From contig JAZSFD010000097.1 in the NCBI GenBank assembly GCA_045532035.1, positions 1 through 24,037 of the forward strand: a stretch of DNA of 24,037 bases, read 5' to 3'. The translations under genes and the position numbers were made by a program. The notes under the pieces were generated by a model, which was given only the letters and a program-made list of their open reading frames with translations, had not been told where the DNA came from and ran no database searches. This document shows positions 7,980-15,403 of this stretch, piece by piece. Each line of letters opens with the position of its first letter. Position 1 is the first letter of the stretch. The DNA comes from UMGS1052 sp045532035 (GTDB taxonomy: Bacteria > Bacillota > Clostridia > Oscillospirales > CAG-382).

Positions 7980-9395
7980 TCAGTCTATCATTGAAAGAAT
8001 AAGTTCCCTTGATTCCTCGGGAGAATAACAGCAATTCTTGATGATCTCCTCGTTGATGAAATCACGCATGATCCTCAGCATTTTTTTGTTTTTGATGGAG
8101 ATCTCGCTGAAATTGTCCCAATATCCCAGAGACGGATCAAATACCACAAGTGAGGTGCTTTCGAAGAGTACGCACTCGATATTCTTTATGCAGTAATCGT
8201 TCTTAAGAACATAAATACGCGCGTTTTCATTTTCCACAAGCTTTTTAAGGGCAAGCACCGTCTCCTCACGAGTAAGATCTCTCAAAACGGGCACATGGTC
8301 GCTGGCTCTGCCTGTTTCAATAAACATCTTGATACCCTGCATATCAAAGACAAGGTTCTTCACAACGCCACCGGGCTTGTAGAGAGCTTTTTCGCGATTT
8401 TCCATGATCGAATACATCCGTTGTATCAACGGATTGTCAATACCCAGTCCAAGATAGTTTGAATCAGCATAAAGCTTTTTCTGAATGTCAAAGGGAAGCA
8501 TACAGAAGCAGGGAGTGGACTTCATTTCGTATGTGACACAAGCGTCAAGCTTTGCCATGAGCTCAAGATATTCGGGAAGTGAATCTATGGGAGATTCAAA
8601 TCCGTCGCGCAGGGGAGAGGAGTTGTTTTTGAGAATCTCAAATTCCTGCATTATGTGTGCCGAATAGCTTGTTCCCTCGATATCCATATCAAGGGCGGTG
8701 TAGCTTGAAGTGTTGTAAATGTTGATGAGATAGGCCATGTTTTTGGTGCGGTTGATAATGTTCAGGCGGTTCGAATGAAGAATGGCGGGGGAAATGATGT
8801 AGGGATAATAACGAATATACTGAGTAAGCCTGATGAGGGTGTAGAGCTGATGTATATTTTCGGTCACATCGTCGGTATCCGAAAAATACTGATGTATCGT
8901 GATCTTTCTGTGCTTGCCGTCGTGGAGAATGTTATAAAGAGCGCTGGTGAAGGCAAGGGTGTTCACGCTTTCGATGAAAATTTCGTATTCGTCCTGCTCG
9001 TCGCTGTTTAAGATGTTGTGTATGTGATCGTAAAGATAAAGCTTTTCGGTACATTCCTCTGCGTTTTTCAGGGTACACAAAAGCTGGTTGGGAACGATTT
9101 CGGGCTCGCACAAAAAGAGCGTTGAGAGAATTCGTCTGGAATTTACGACCGAGTCGGGGAGTTGCTCATGATAAAGAGCCGCTTCAAGATTCTGGAGCTC
9201 ATCGGCGGATAATTCGAATTGCTTTTTGAGTTTTTCGGCAAAGGTTTTTATGTTGCTGACAGTTGCTTTGTCGTTAAGAATACGGCTTATGGCTGTTTTG
9301 TTAGCGATCTTCATTTGCGCCGCAAGGGTGGCAACCGTCAGGTTTCTGTCTTTGATAAAGTTTTCAAGAAAACAAGAAAATCTACGTTCGTTCAC
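7980..9395 (-). CDS. XRE-like HTH protein with large unknown C-terminal region
   Basis: A 471-residue protein. Residues about 1-65 look like an XRE/Cro-type helix-turn-helix (LTVATLAAQMKIANKTAISRILN), followed by a predominantly alpha-helical region of about 400 residues that I do not recognise. No membrane segment or signal peptide is visible. It is probably a cytoplasmic DNA-binding regulator with a large sensor or partner-binding part. I choose the GTG at 9395: CGGAG lies 5 bases upstream, translation enters the HTH at once, and the frame's earlier ATG at 9494 lies upstream of the predicted promoter. The base composition is more AT-rich, with more AAT/ATA codons than its neighbours, which could hint at separate origin. 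It stands alone between a terminator/promoter region and a convergent terminator. Confidence 0.8.
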   Translation of the reverse strand: MNERRFSCFLENFIKDRNLTVATLAAQMKIANKTAISRILNDKATVSNIKTFAEKLKKQFELSADELQNLEAALYHEQLPDSVVNSRRILSTLFLCEPEIVPNQLLCTLKNAEECTEKLYLYDHIHNILNSDEQDEYEIFIESVNTLAFTSALYNILHDGKHRKITIHQYFSDTDDVTENIHQLYTLIRLTQYIRYYPYIISPAILHSNRLNIINRTKNMAYLINIYNTSSYTALDMDIEGTSYSAHIMQEFEILKNNSSPLRDGFESPIDSLPEYLELMAKLDACVTYEMKSTPCFCMLPFDIQKKLYADSNYLGLGIDNPLIQRMYSIMENREKALYKPGGVVKNLVFDMQGIKMFIETGRASDHVPVLRDLTREETVLALKKLVENENARIYVLKNDYCIKNIECVLFESTSLVVFDPSLGYWDNFSEISIKNKKMLRIMRDFINEEIIKNCCYSPEESRELILSMID

Positions 9396-9450
9396 TTTTT
9401 CTCCGTTCTTTTTAGAATATTTGTTGTTAATTCTTATATATATTGGAAAT

Positions 9451-9479
9451 ATTGTACCATATAAAGATGAATAAAACAA
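9451..9479 (-). promoter_or_regulatory. Extended -10 promoter for the HTH gene
   Basis: Read on the minus strand, TTGTTT (9474-9479) and TGGTACAAT (-10 hexamer TACAAT at 9451-9456) are 17 bases apart, with the TGn extension of an extended -10. Transcription would start near 9444, about 50 bases before the GTG. Confidence 0.6.
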
Positions 9480-9517
9480 GGACGGCACATTCAAAATTTG
9501 TACAGAATGTGTCGTCC
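9480..9517 (-). terminator. Terminator of the copper ATPase operon, abutting the HTH promoter
   Basis: A 13-bp inverted repeat with one mismatch (arms 9480-9492 and 9505-9517, GGACGACACATTC on the minus strand, 12-base loop) is followed on the minus strand by TTGTTTT. It lies 38 bases after the ATPase stop. Its T tail is the -35 box of the next gene, so the same repeat could also be an operator for the HTH protein. Confidence 0.65.
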
Positions 9518-9554
9518 AATTTTATGCAATATAAATAACTGCGCGTTACAAATG

Positions 9555-12092
9555 TCAGTTCTTTACAATATCCGTAACCTTGTAGCCGGCATCGGCGATG
9601 GCTTTGGTGATCGCATCATCAGAAATTCCGTCGGCGCAGAATACCGCACAGCCGTCCTTGTGGCTGACTGCAAGCTCGGTGACACCGAGAGCCTCAAGCG
9701 CTTTTGTGGCGTGCATTTCACAGTGGGGGCACATCATGCCCTCGATTTTAACGGTGTATTTCATTTTGGTTTCTTTCCTTTCTGTAATGGATTTATCTGT
9801 CGGTTTCTTGTTATTTCTGTAGGGCTTGAAGCGTTTGAGCCTCAGCGCGTTGCACACAACGCAAAAGCTTGAAAGACTCATGGCGGCAGCACCAAACATG
9901 GGGGAGAGAACGATCCCGAAGGGGAGTGCAAAAACTCCTGCGGCAAGAGGAATACACAGGGCGTTATAGAAGAATGCCCAGAACAGATTCTGTTTTATAT
10001 TCCTGATGACTGCCTTGCTCAGACGAATGGCGTTTGCAATATCCAAAGGATCGCTTTTCACAAGCACGATGTCTGCGCTTTCGATGGCGATATCGGTGCC
10101 TGCGCCTATGGCAATACCCACATCGGCTCTGACAAGTGCGGGAGCATCGTTGATGCCGTCACCGACCATGGCAGTGACTTTGCCTGCGTTGGCAAGCAGT
10201 GCCACCTTTTTTTCCTTGTCGGCGGGAAGAACTCCTGCCACAACCTCTTTGATGCCGACTCTTGCGGCAACCGCTTTTGCGGTGCGTTCGTTGTCACCCG
10301 TCAGCATTATGGTATCGATTCCCATTTTTGAAAGAAGCTCAATCGCTGTGCCCGAGCTTTCCTTTTCCTTGTCAGCCACAGCGCAGATTCCGAGCACCTC
10401 GTCGGTGTTTGCAAAAATAAGTGGAGTCTTGCCGTCGTCCGCAAGCTTTGCACATATGCTCTCTGTATTCTGAATATCTTTGCAGTTTTCTCTGATAAAC
10501 AAAAGATTGCCTGCGAAGAAAAGCTTTTCCCCGATTTTTGCTGTGACTCCTTTGCCGGGAACATTTTCAAAGTCTGTTGCGTCAAAGGGGGAGATGTTCT
10601 TTTCGGTGCAGTAGGTGGTGATTGCCGTGGCAAGGGGGTGGGAGCTTTGCTTTTCAAGAGAAAGGGCGGTTTTCAAAAGCTCGCTTTCGCTTGAAGCTAT
10701 AGAAATGATGTTTGTAACTGTTGGTCTGCCCTCGGTGATCGTGCCGGTCTTGTCAAGCACGACAGTTGTTATTTTGTGGGCGTTTTCAAGGGCGTCGCCC
10801 GATTTGATGAGAATTCCGTTTTCGGCGCCTTTTCCTGTGCCGACCATGATCGCCACGGGAGTTGCAAGTCCCAGTGCGCAGGGGCAGGAAATGACAAGCA
10901 CTGATGTGCAAAAAGAAAGGGCAGAACCGAAATCCTTGCCGAGAAGCATCCATACGGCTGTTGTGATGATCGCAATGAGGATGACTGTCGGTACGAAGAT
11001 TCCCGATATCTTATCGGCTATCTTTGCAATGGGAGCTTTTGATGCCGAAGCCTCCTCCATCAGGCGCACAATGCCTGCAAGGGTCGTGTCTTCCCCGACC
11101 TTTTCCGCCTCGACCTTGAGGTAACCGCTGATGTTGACGGTGGCGGAGGTCACTTTATCGCCCACTGCTTTTTCGACAGGCAGGCTTTCGCCTGTGACCG
11201 ACGATTCATCGACGGACGAATGACCGAAGACTACCTTTCCGTCGGCGGGCACCGACATTCCGGGTTTGAGAATGAATATATCGCCTTTTGCAAGGTCTTT
11301 CGTGGAAATTTCGGTTTCTTTTCCGTCGCGTTCGACGATTGCTTTGTCGGGCGCAAGGCTCATCATCTTTTCGATGGCGTCGCTTGTTTGACCTTTTGCT
11401 TTTGTTTCAAGCATTTTTCCGAGGGTGATAAGGGTTAGTATCATGCCTGCCGATTCGATATAAAGGTGATGCGAGAATTCATGGGCGGCAGCCATATCCC
11501 CACCTCCCATGCGGAAGGCGACGATAAGCATGACGGCAACACTGTAAATTGCAGAGGACGCCGATCCGAGCGCCACAAGGCTGTCCATGTTTGCCCGTCC
11601 CGAAAAGAGCGCCTTGAAGCCCGAAATATAAAACTTTCGGTTGAAATACATGATGGGGAGCACAAGAATGAGCTGACAGAGCGAATTGAAAAGCATCTGT
11701 TCGTGACAGAAGAGATTGTCATAAAGGAATCCGCTCTTGATGAACATATGCCCCATCGAAAAGAACATCAGCGGCACAAGAAAGACAAGAGATGCAAAGA
11801 ATCGGAATTTCATCGCAGAGTATTCTTTTTTTCGTATATCCGAAAGGGAGGACTTGTTTTTTTTCTGCTCTTTGCCTGCTTTCGGAAGCTCGATCCCGTA
11901 GCCTGCGTTGATTACGGCGTTTGCGATGAGCTCATCCGAAAGCTTTGCCGCGTCGCAATCAAGAGTCAGGGTGTTTGTCAGAAGATTCACCGTGACATTT
12001 TCGGCGCCGTCAAGCTTTTTTACCGCCTTTTCGACGTGCGCCGAGCAGGCGGAGCAGGTCATTCCCGTAACGGTGAAGGCTCTTTTTGCCAT
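9555..12092 (-). CDS. copA: Copper-translocating P1B-type ATPase with fused C-terminal CopZ-like domain
   Basis: An 845-residue copper-exporting ATPase of the cytoplasmic membrane. In order: an N-terminal heavy-metal-associated domain (GMTCSAC, Cys13/Cys16), membrane helices, the actuator domain with TGES, the ion-site helix with SCPCALG (Cys403-Pro-Cys405), the phosphorylated Asp447 in DKTGT, the nucleotide domain (SSHPLA), GDGIND, final membrane helices, then an unusual C-terminal second HMA domain (GMMCPHC) from residue 777. Usual CopA proteins carry their HMA domains at the N-terminus. I choose the ATG at 12092 because its A is the last base of the upstream gene's stop (TAATG) and GGTGA precedes it; an in-frame ATG 6 codons earlier is possible. 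It shares a transcript with the beta-helix gene and ends at a terminator. No CsoR or CopY gene is visible nearby. Confidence 0.96.
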   Translation of the reverse strand: MAKRAFTVTGMTCSACSAHVEKAVKKLDGAENVTVNLLTNTLTLDCDAAKLSDELIANAVINAGYGIELPKAGKEQKKNKSSLSDIRKKEYSAMKFRFFASLVFLVPLMFFSMGHMFIKSGFLYDNLFCHEQMLFNSLCQLILVLPIMYFNRKFYISGFKALFSGRANMDSLVALGSASSAIYSVAVMLIVAFRMGGGDMAAAHEFSHHLYIESAGMILTLITLGKMLETKAKGQTSDAIEKMMSLAPDKAIVERDGKETEISTKDLAKGDIFILKPGMSVPADGKVVFGHSSVDESSVTGESLPVEKAVGDKVTSATVNISGYLKVEAEKVGEDTTLAGIVRLMEEASASKAPIAKIADKISGIFVPTVILIAIITTAVWMLLGKDFGSALSFCTSVLVISCPCALGLATPVAIMVGTGKGAENGILIKSGDALENAHKITTVVLDKTGTITEGRPTVTNIISIASSESELLKTALSLEKQSSHPLATAITTYCTEKNISPFDATDFENVPGKGVTAKIGEKLFFAGNLLFIRENCKDIQNTESICAKLADDGKTPLIFANTDEVLGICAVADKEKESSGTAIELLSKMGIDTIMLTGDNERTAKAVAARVGIKEVVAGVLPADKEKKVALLANAGKVTAMVGDGINDAPALVRADVGIAIGAGTDIAIESADIVLVKSDPLDIANAIRLSKAVIRNIKQNLFWAFFYNALCIPLAAGVFALPFGIVLSPMFGAAAMSLSSFCVVCNALRLKRFKPYRNNKKPTDKSITERKETKMKYTVKIEGMMCPHCEMHATKALEALGVTELAVSHKDGCAVFCADGISDDAITKAIADAGYKVTDIVKN
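9762..9780 (-). promoter_or_regulatory. Possible internal ribosome binding site and start for a CopZ-like peptide
   Basis: Inside copA on the minus strand, AAGGAAAG (9773-9780) lies upstream of an in-frame ATG at 9764-9762, at a slightly long distance (about 11 bases from the AAGGA core). Initiation there would give a 69-residue peptide, MKYTVKIEGMMCPHC and on to the copA stop. This is the size of free-standing CopZ copper chaperones of Bacillus and Enterococcus. The preceding linker is hydrophilic and charged. Whether the start is used is inference. Confidence 0.4.
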
Positions 12093-13519
12093 TATTTCAC
12101 CGGTGCCCACTCAGGCTTTACATGCCAGTCGGAAAGGGAATATACCGTTGCGGTTTTGTCTCCGAGAATATCGGATATGGTATCGTGAGGATCATCGGTG
12201 AAGTCGTGTGTGTTTCCGAAAACATTGAGGAATTTGTAATCCTTGAGCTGGATATAGGCGTTGCTTCTGAATTTTATGCGTTCATTTCCGGGCTGATCCT
12301 TGAAGAAATAGACAAGCACGCCCGAGCATCTGTCGAAAATGTTGTTTTCGATGCAGAATTGCTGAACATTGGGACAGCAATAAGCGGATGCCACCATTGG
12401 CGCGCCAAGCTGTCTGCCCTTACAACCCCAGCCGAAGCCTCCGAAGCGGCAGAAGTTTCCGCAGATATATACATTTTTTATGTCGTGGTCGAATTCATTG
12501 TCACCGTTGTAAAACTCCAGCGACCAGTAGCAGTATTCCACAAGATTGTCAAGATACATGGCATCGTACTGATGCACATCAACCTTTGCCTGCGGTCCTG
12601 TCTGATGGGTGATGCCGGTGTCATATATCTGATACATCCAGTTGTTCTTTACAAGATATCCGTCGCATCTTCCGACCTCTATGGCGTTGCCGTAGCGGAT
12701 GGTGTTCACATCGCGGAAGCCCTCGAGTATCGAGCCTCCGATCCAGTCGAAGATGCAGTTCGTTACTGTCAGATGAGTGCCGACAATGTCCTGAACGCCA
12801 TGGGCGCCGCAGTGCTGGATGTGGAGATTATCAACGGTAAGGTGACTTTTTGCACCTCTGATGGCGTTGACTCTTGCGCCTATTTCAAGGGAAGAATATA
12901 TCTTTCCGGGGTTGCCGGGCGCATAAACATAAAGCTTGTCTGTGGCAAGGTCGGAATAGAAGGTGTATTCCTGGCAGAGATCCTTGTAGCCGCCAAAATC
13001 CTTGTCTTTCCCGAGCACCATCATGTAGCCCGCGATCTCGTCATAGCGACCGTAGCTTCTGTCGGTGTTGTAATGAACGATGCCGACATTGTGCAAAAGC
13101 TCGGTACATTCCCAGACATTTTCGCAGTCGGTCTCTTTCCAGAAGGACTCATCGGCATAATCATGCTCCGAGCTGTTGAAGATGGGCTTGCGTCCCTTTC
13201 CGTAGGCGGAAAAGGTGATGTGATGATGCTCGATGAGAATGTGACCGCGGAACATATCTCCGCGTCTGAAAAGGAAGGTGTCGCCGTCCTGCATGATCTC
13301 TTTTATGTGAGAAATGGTTCTGATGGGGGTTTCTTCGGAAAGACCGTCGTTTGCATCGTCGCCGTCGGCGGAAACATAAATAATTCTTCCGCGGGCGTAA
13401 TATTCGGATTCGGAGTAAATGACCCGTTCCTTCATTTCGTCGGCAAGAGTCTGCAGATAGGCAAGGGTCTGCTCCTCGTTCATGGATTCGATTTCCTTAA
13501 GATAGTTTTTTACTGACAT
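12092..13519 (-). CDS. Right-handed parallel beta-helix protein
   Basis: A 475-residue protein. After about 45 helical residues comes IYVSADGDDANDGLSEETPI, the common opening of parallel beta-helix (pectate-lyase-like) proteins, then many rungs with Asn/Ile/Val repeats (LTVDNLHIQHCGAHGV, LTVTNCIFDW). I cannot name the catalytic residues or the substrate; a polysaccharide lyase or glycosidase role is the usual guess. There is no signal peptide, so it should be cytoplasmic. The ATG at 13519 follows AAGGAG by 5 bases, and the predicted promoter just upstream would start the mRNA near 13560, which excludes the frame's earlier ATG at 13576. Its stop overlaps the copper ATPase start (TAATG), an unexplained pairing. 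The opposite strand carries a long open frame here, which I reject as a shadow. Confidence 0.85.
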   Translation of the reverse strand: MSVKNYLKEIESMNEEQTLAYLQTLADEMKERVIYSESEYYARGRIIYVSADGDDANDGLSEETPIRTISHIKEIMQDGDTFLFRRGDMFRGHILIEHHHITFSAYGKGRKPIFNSSEHDYADESFWKETDCENVWECTELLHNVGIVHYNTDRSYGRYDEIAGYMMVLGKDKDFGGYKDLCQEYTFYSDLATDKLYVYAPGNPGKIYSSLEIGARVNAIRGAKSHLTVDNLHIQHCGAHGVQDIVGTHLTVTNCIFDWIGGSILEGFRDVNTIRYGNAIEVGRCDGYLVKNNWMYQIYDTGITHQTGPQAKVDVHQYDAMYLDNLVEYCYWSLEFYNGDNEFDHDIKNVYICGNFCRFGGFGWGCKGRQLGAPMVASAYCCPNVQQFCIENNIFDRCSGVLVYFFKDQPGNERIKFRSNAYIQLKDYKFLNVFGNTHDFTDDPHDTISDILGDKTATVYSLSDWHVKPEWAPVK

Positions 13520-13566
13520 AATTACTCCTTTCACCCATAGGGGGCGAGAATCGTTGTTATACCTAA

Positions 13567-13595
13567 ATATTACCATTTCGCACCCCTTTTGTCAA
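13567..13595 (-). promoter_or_regulatory. Sigma-A promoter of the beta-helix/copA operon
   Basis: On the minus strand a perfect -35 TTGACA (13590-13595) and TAATAT (13567-13572) are exactly 17 bases apart. The predicted transcription start near 13560 leaves a leader of about 40 bases with the AAGGAG site. Confidence 0.7.
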
Positions 13596-13669
13596 TGATA
13601 AAAAAGGTGTTTTTTTACATCTTTTATTATTACAAGGCAAAGTTTTTTTATAAATTTGTATATCAACCG

Positions 13670-13683
13670 ATTTGTTCACAAAT
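13670..13683. repeat. Small inverted repeat upstream of ftsE promoter
   Basis: ATTTGT-TC-ACAAAT is a perfect 6-bp inverted repeat with a 2-base centre, 10 bases upstream of the possible ftsE -35 box. A further half-like AATTTGT occurs near 13653. It has the form of a small operator; no protein is implied. Confidence 0.35.
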
Positions 13684-13693
13684 TATCGTTTAA

Positions 13694-13722
13694 TTGACGC
13701 TTGTTTTATGATAAAATAACAA
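13694..13722 (+). promoter_or_regulatory. Possible sigma-A promoter for the ftsEX cluster
   Basis: TTGACG (13694-13699) and TAACAA (13717-13722) are 17 bases apart in a very AT-rich stretch 66 bases before ftsE. The -35 is good, the -10 weak. Confidence 0.4.
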
Positions 13723-13787
13723 TGTATTGGTATTACTATGGATATTTGTGTCAACATATAGATTAAAAAATAACGGAGGTAAATGAT

Positions 13788-14480
13788 TTGATCGAGTTCA
13801 GCAAAGTCAGCAAGACCTATAACGGCAAAGATTATGTGCTCAAAAACCTTGACCTTACCATCGATGACGGCGAATTTGTTTTTGTTGTCGGTCATTCGGG
13901 TGCAGGCAAGACCACCCTTACAAAGCTTCTGCTCCGCGAGGAAAAAGTCTCCTCGGGAACTTTACATATCGGCAAATACAAGCTTGAAAGGCTGCGCAAT
14001 TTCCGTATGCCTTATTTCAGACGCACCATCGGCGTTGTCTTTCAGGATTTCAAGCTTCTTGAGAACAAAACTGTTTATGAAAATGTCGCCTTTGCTCTGC
14101 AGATAGTCGGTGCAAAGAAAAAGGAAATAAAGGAGCGCGTTAAATTTTTCCTCTCTCTTGTGGAGCTTGAGGATAAGGCAGACAGCTACCCCTCTCAGCT
14201 TTCGGGCGGTGAAAAGCAGCGTGTCTGTCTTGCCCGTGCCATCATAAACAAGCCCGATATCATAATCGCCGACGAGCCCACGGGAAATCTCGACCCGTCT
14301 TTAAGCTATGATATCATGAATCTGCTTGTGCGCATAAACCAGGTCGTGGGCAGAACGGTCATCGTTGTCACACACGAAAAGCATCTTGTGGATCATTTCA
14401 ACAAAAGAGTTGTCACCATCGAAAACGGAGAAATTATAAGTGATAAGGCAGGAGGGTATGACGATGCGCAGACGATATAG
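13788..14480 (+). CDS. ftsE: Cell division ATP-binding protein FtsE
   Basis: A 230-residue ABC ATPase, the nucleotide-binding half of FtsEX, which drives conformational change in a transmembrane partner to switch on peptidoglycan hydrolases at division or elongation sites. All motifs are present: Walker A GHSGAGKT (Lys41), Q-loop VFQDF, signature LSGGEKQR near residue 137, Walker B IIIADEPTGNLDP, and the H-loop VTHE. The start is TTG at 13788, set 7 bases after the strong GGAGGT; the ATG at 13783 is out of frame and reads a stop after two codons. The identity as FtsE rather than another small ABC ATPase rests on the adjacent ftsX, which it overlaps by 17 bases. The murein hydrolase downstream is the likely effector. 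Confidence 0.96.
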   Translation: MIEFSKVSKTYNGKDYVLKNLDLTIDDGEFVFVVGHSGAGKTTLTKLLLREEKVSSGTLHIGKYKLERLRNFRMPYFRRTIGVVFQDFKLLENKTVYENVAFALQIVGAKKKEIKERVKFFLSLVELEDKADSYPSQLSGGEKQRVCLARAIINKPDIIIADEPTGNLDPSLSYDIMNLLVRINQVVGRTVIVVTHEKHLVDHFNKRVVTIENGEIISDKAGGYDDAQTI

Positions 14481-15366
14481 TATTTCATATTTCCTGTCGA
14501 CGGGATTGAAGAGCTTTGTAAGAAACGGATTTATGAACACCTCGGCGATAATAATTCTTATCTCTGCAATGCTTATCTGCGGCAGCTTCACTCTTGTTTT
14601 TGTGAATCTTGACCACAATATCAGTCAGATCGACGACTACAACGAGATCGTGGTATATGCCGAAAACGATGCCACCGACGAAGAGCTTGCCAAGATGGAG
14701 CAGGACATTCTTTCCCACAAAAACACAAAGTCTGTGCGCTTTGTCCCGCGCGAGGAGGGAATCGTCAATGTCAGAGAAAGCTTTGGCTCGGATTATAACG
14801 CGCTTTTTGACAGATATGACAAGGACGGTGTCAATCCCTTGCCCGATTCGTTTGTGGTGGAGTTTGAAAATGTCAACGGCTTTGAGGATCTGAAAATCTA
14901 TCTTGACAACAGTGTTGAAAATGTAGACAAAATTTCCTCCCATCTCGATATCGCAAAACGTGTAAATCAGATCAAAAACATCATCATGATCGTAAGTGTC
15001 GTGCTCACCGCGCTTCTTGCGATAGTTTCGTGGTTCATCATCGCCAATACCATAAAGCTCACCTTCAAATACCGCGAGGATGAGATCAATATTATGAAAT
15101 ATATCGGTGCTACGAATTTCTTCATCGCGTGTCCCTTTGTGGTGGAATCGCTTGTGGTGGCGTTCATTTCGTCGGCGATAGCCTATGCAATGCAGTATAT
15201 TTCATATGATTACATCTGTAAGATTATGGCGGAGCATTATCCGATGATCCAGACCATTCCGATCGAGAATCTGCGTCTGATCCTTGCCGCCGCCTTCTTC
15301 GGTGCCACATTCCTGCTTTGCTTCTTCGGAACAGTTGTTTCGACAAGACGCTATTCAAAGGTTTAA
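14464..15366 (+). CDS. ftsX: Cell division permease FtsX
   Basis: A 300-residue membrane protein with the FtsX layout: basic N-terminus, TM1 at about residues 25-47, an extracellular domain of about 120 residues, then TM2 (about 169-195), TM3 (218-248) and TM4 (269-292) with a short cytoplasmic tail. The extracellular loop is where FtsX contacts murein hydrolase coiled coils. I choose ATG 14464 because GGAGGG at 14451-14456 lies 7 bases upstream; the ATG at 14458 would leave only one base of spacing. It overlaps ftsE by 17 bases, the usual coupling of this pair. TM limits are read by eye. Confidence 0.95.
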   Translation: MRRRYSISYFLSTGLKSFVRNGFMNTSAIIILISAMLICGSFTLVFVNLDHNISQIDDYNEIVVYAENDATDEELAKMEQDILSHKNTKSVRFVPREEGIVNVRESFGSDYNALFDRYDKDGVNPLPDSFVVEFENVNGFEDLKIYLDNSVENVDKISSHLDIAKRVNQIKNIIMIVSVVLTALLAIVSWFIIANTIKLTFKYREDEINIMKYIGATNFFIACPFVVESLVVAFISSAIAYAMQYISYDYICKIMAEHYPMIQTIPIENLRLILAAAFFGATFLLCFFGTVVSTRRYSKV

Positions 15367-15403
15367 GAGTCACCATTTTTTACAATTACAGAAAGGAAAA
15401 AAT

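Noticed and set aside
9396..9494. ATG start at 9494 for the HTH protein
   Set aside because: It lies upstream of the predicted promoter and inside the terminator repeat; the GTG at 9395 has a good ribosome site and opens into the HTH.
12086..13516. 476-codon open frame on the plus strand, antisense to the beta-helix gene
   Set aside because: The minus-strand frame has a consensus promoter, AAGGAG site and recognisable beta-helix sequence; the plus-strand frame has no family sequence and reads as a Val/Ile-rich shadow of the other strand's codons.
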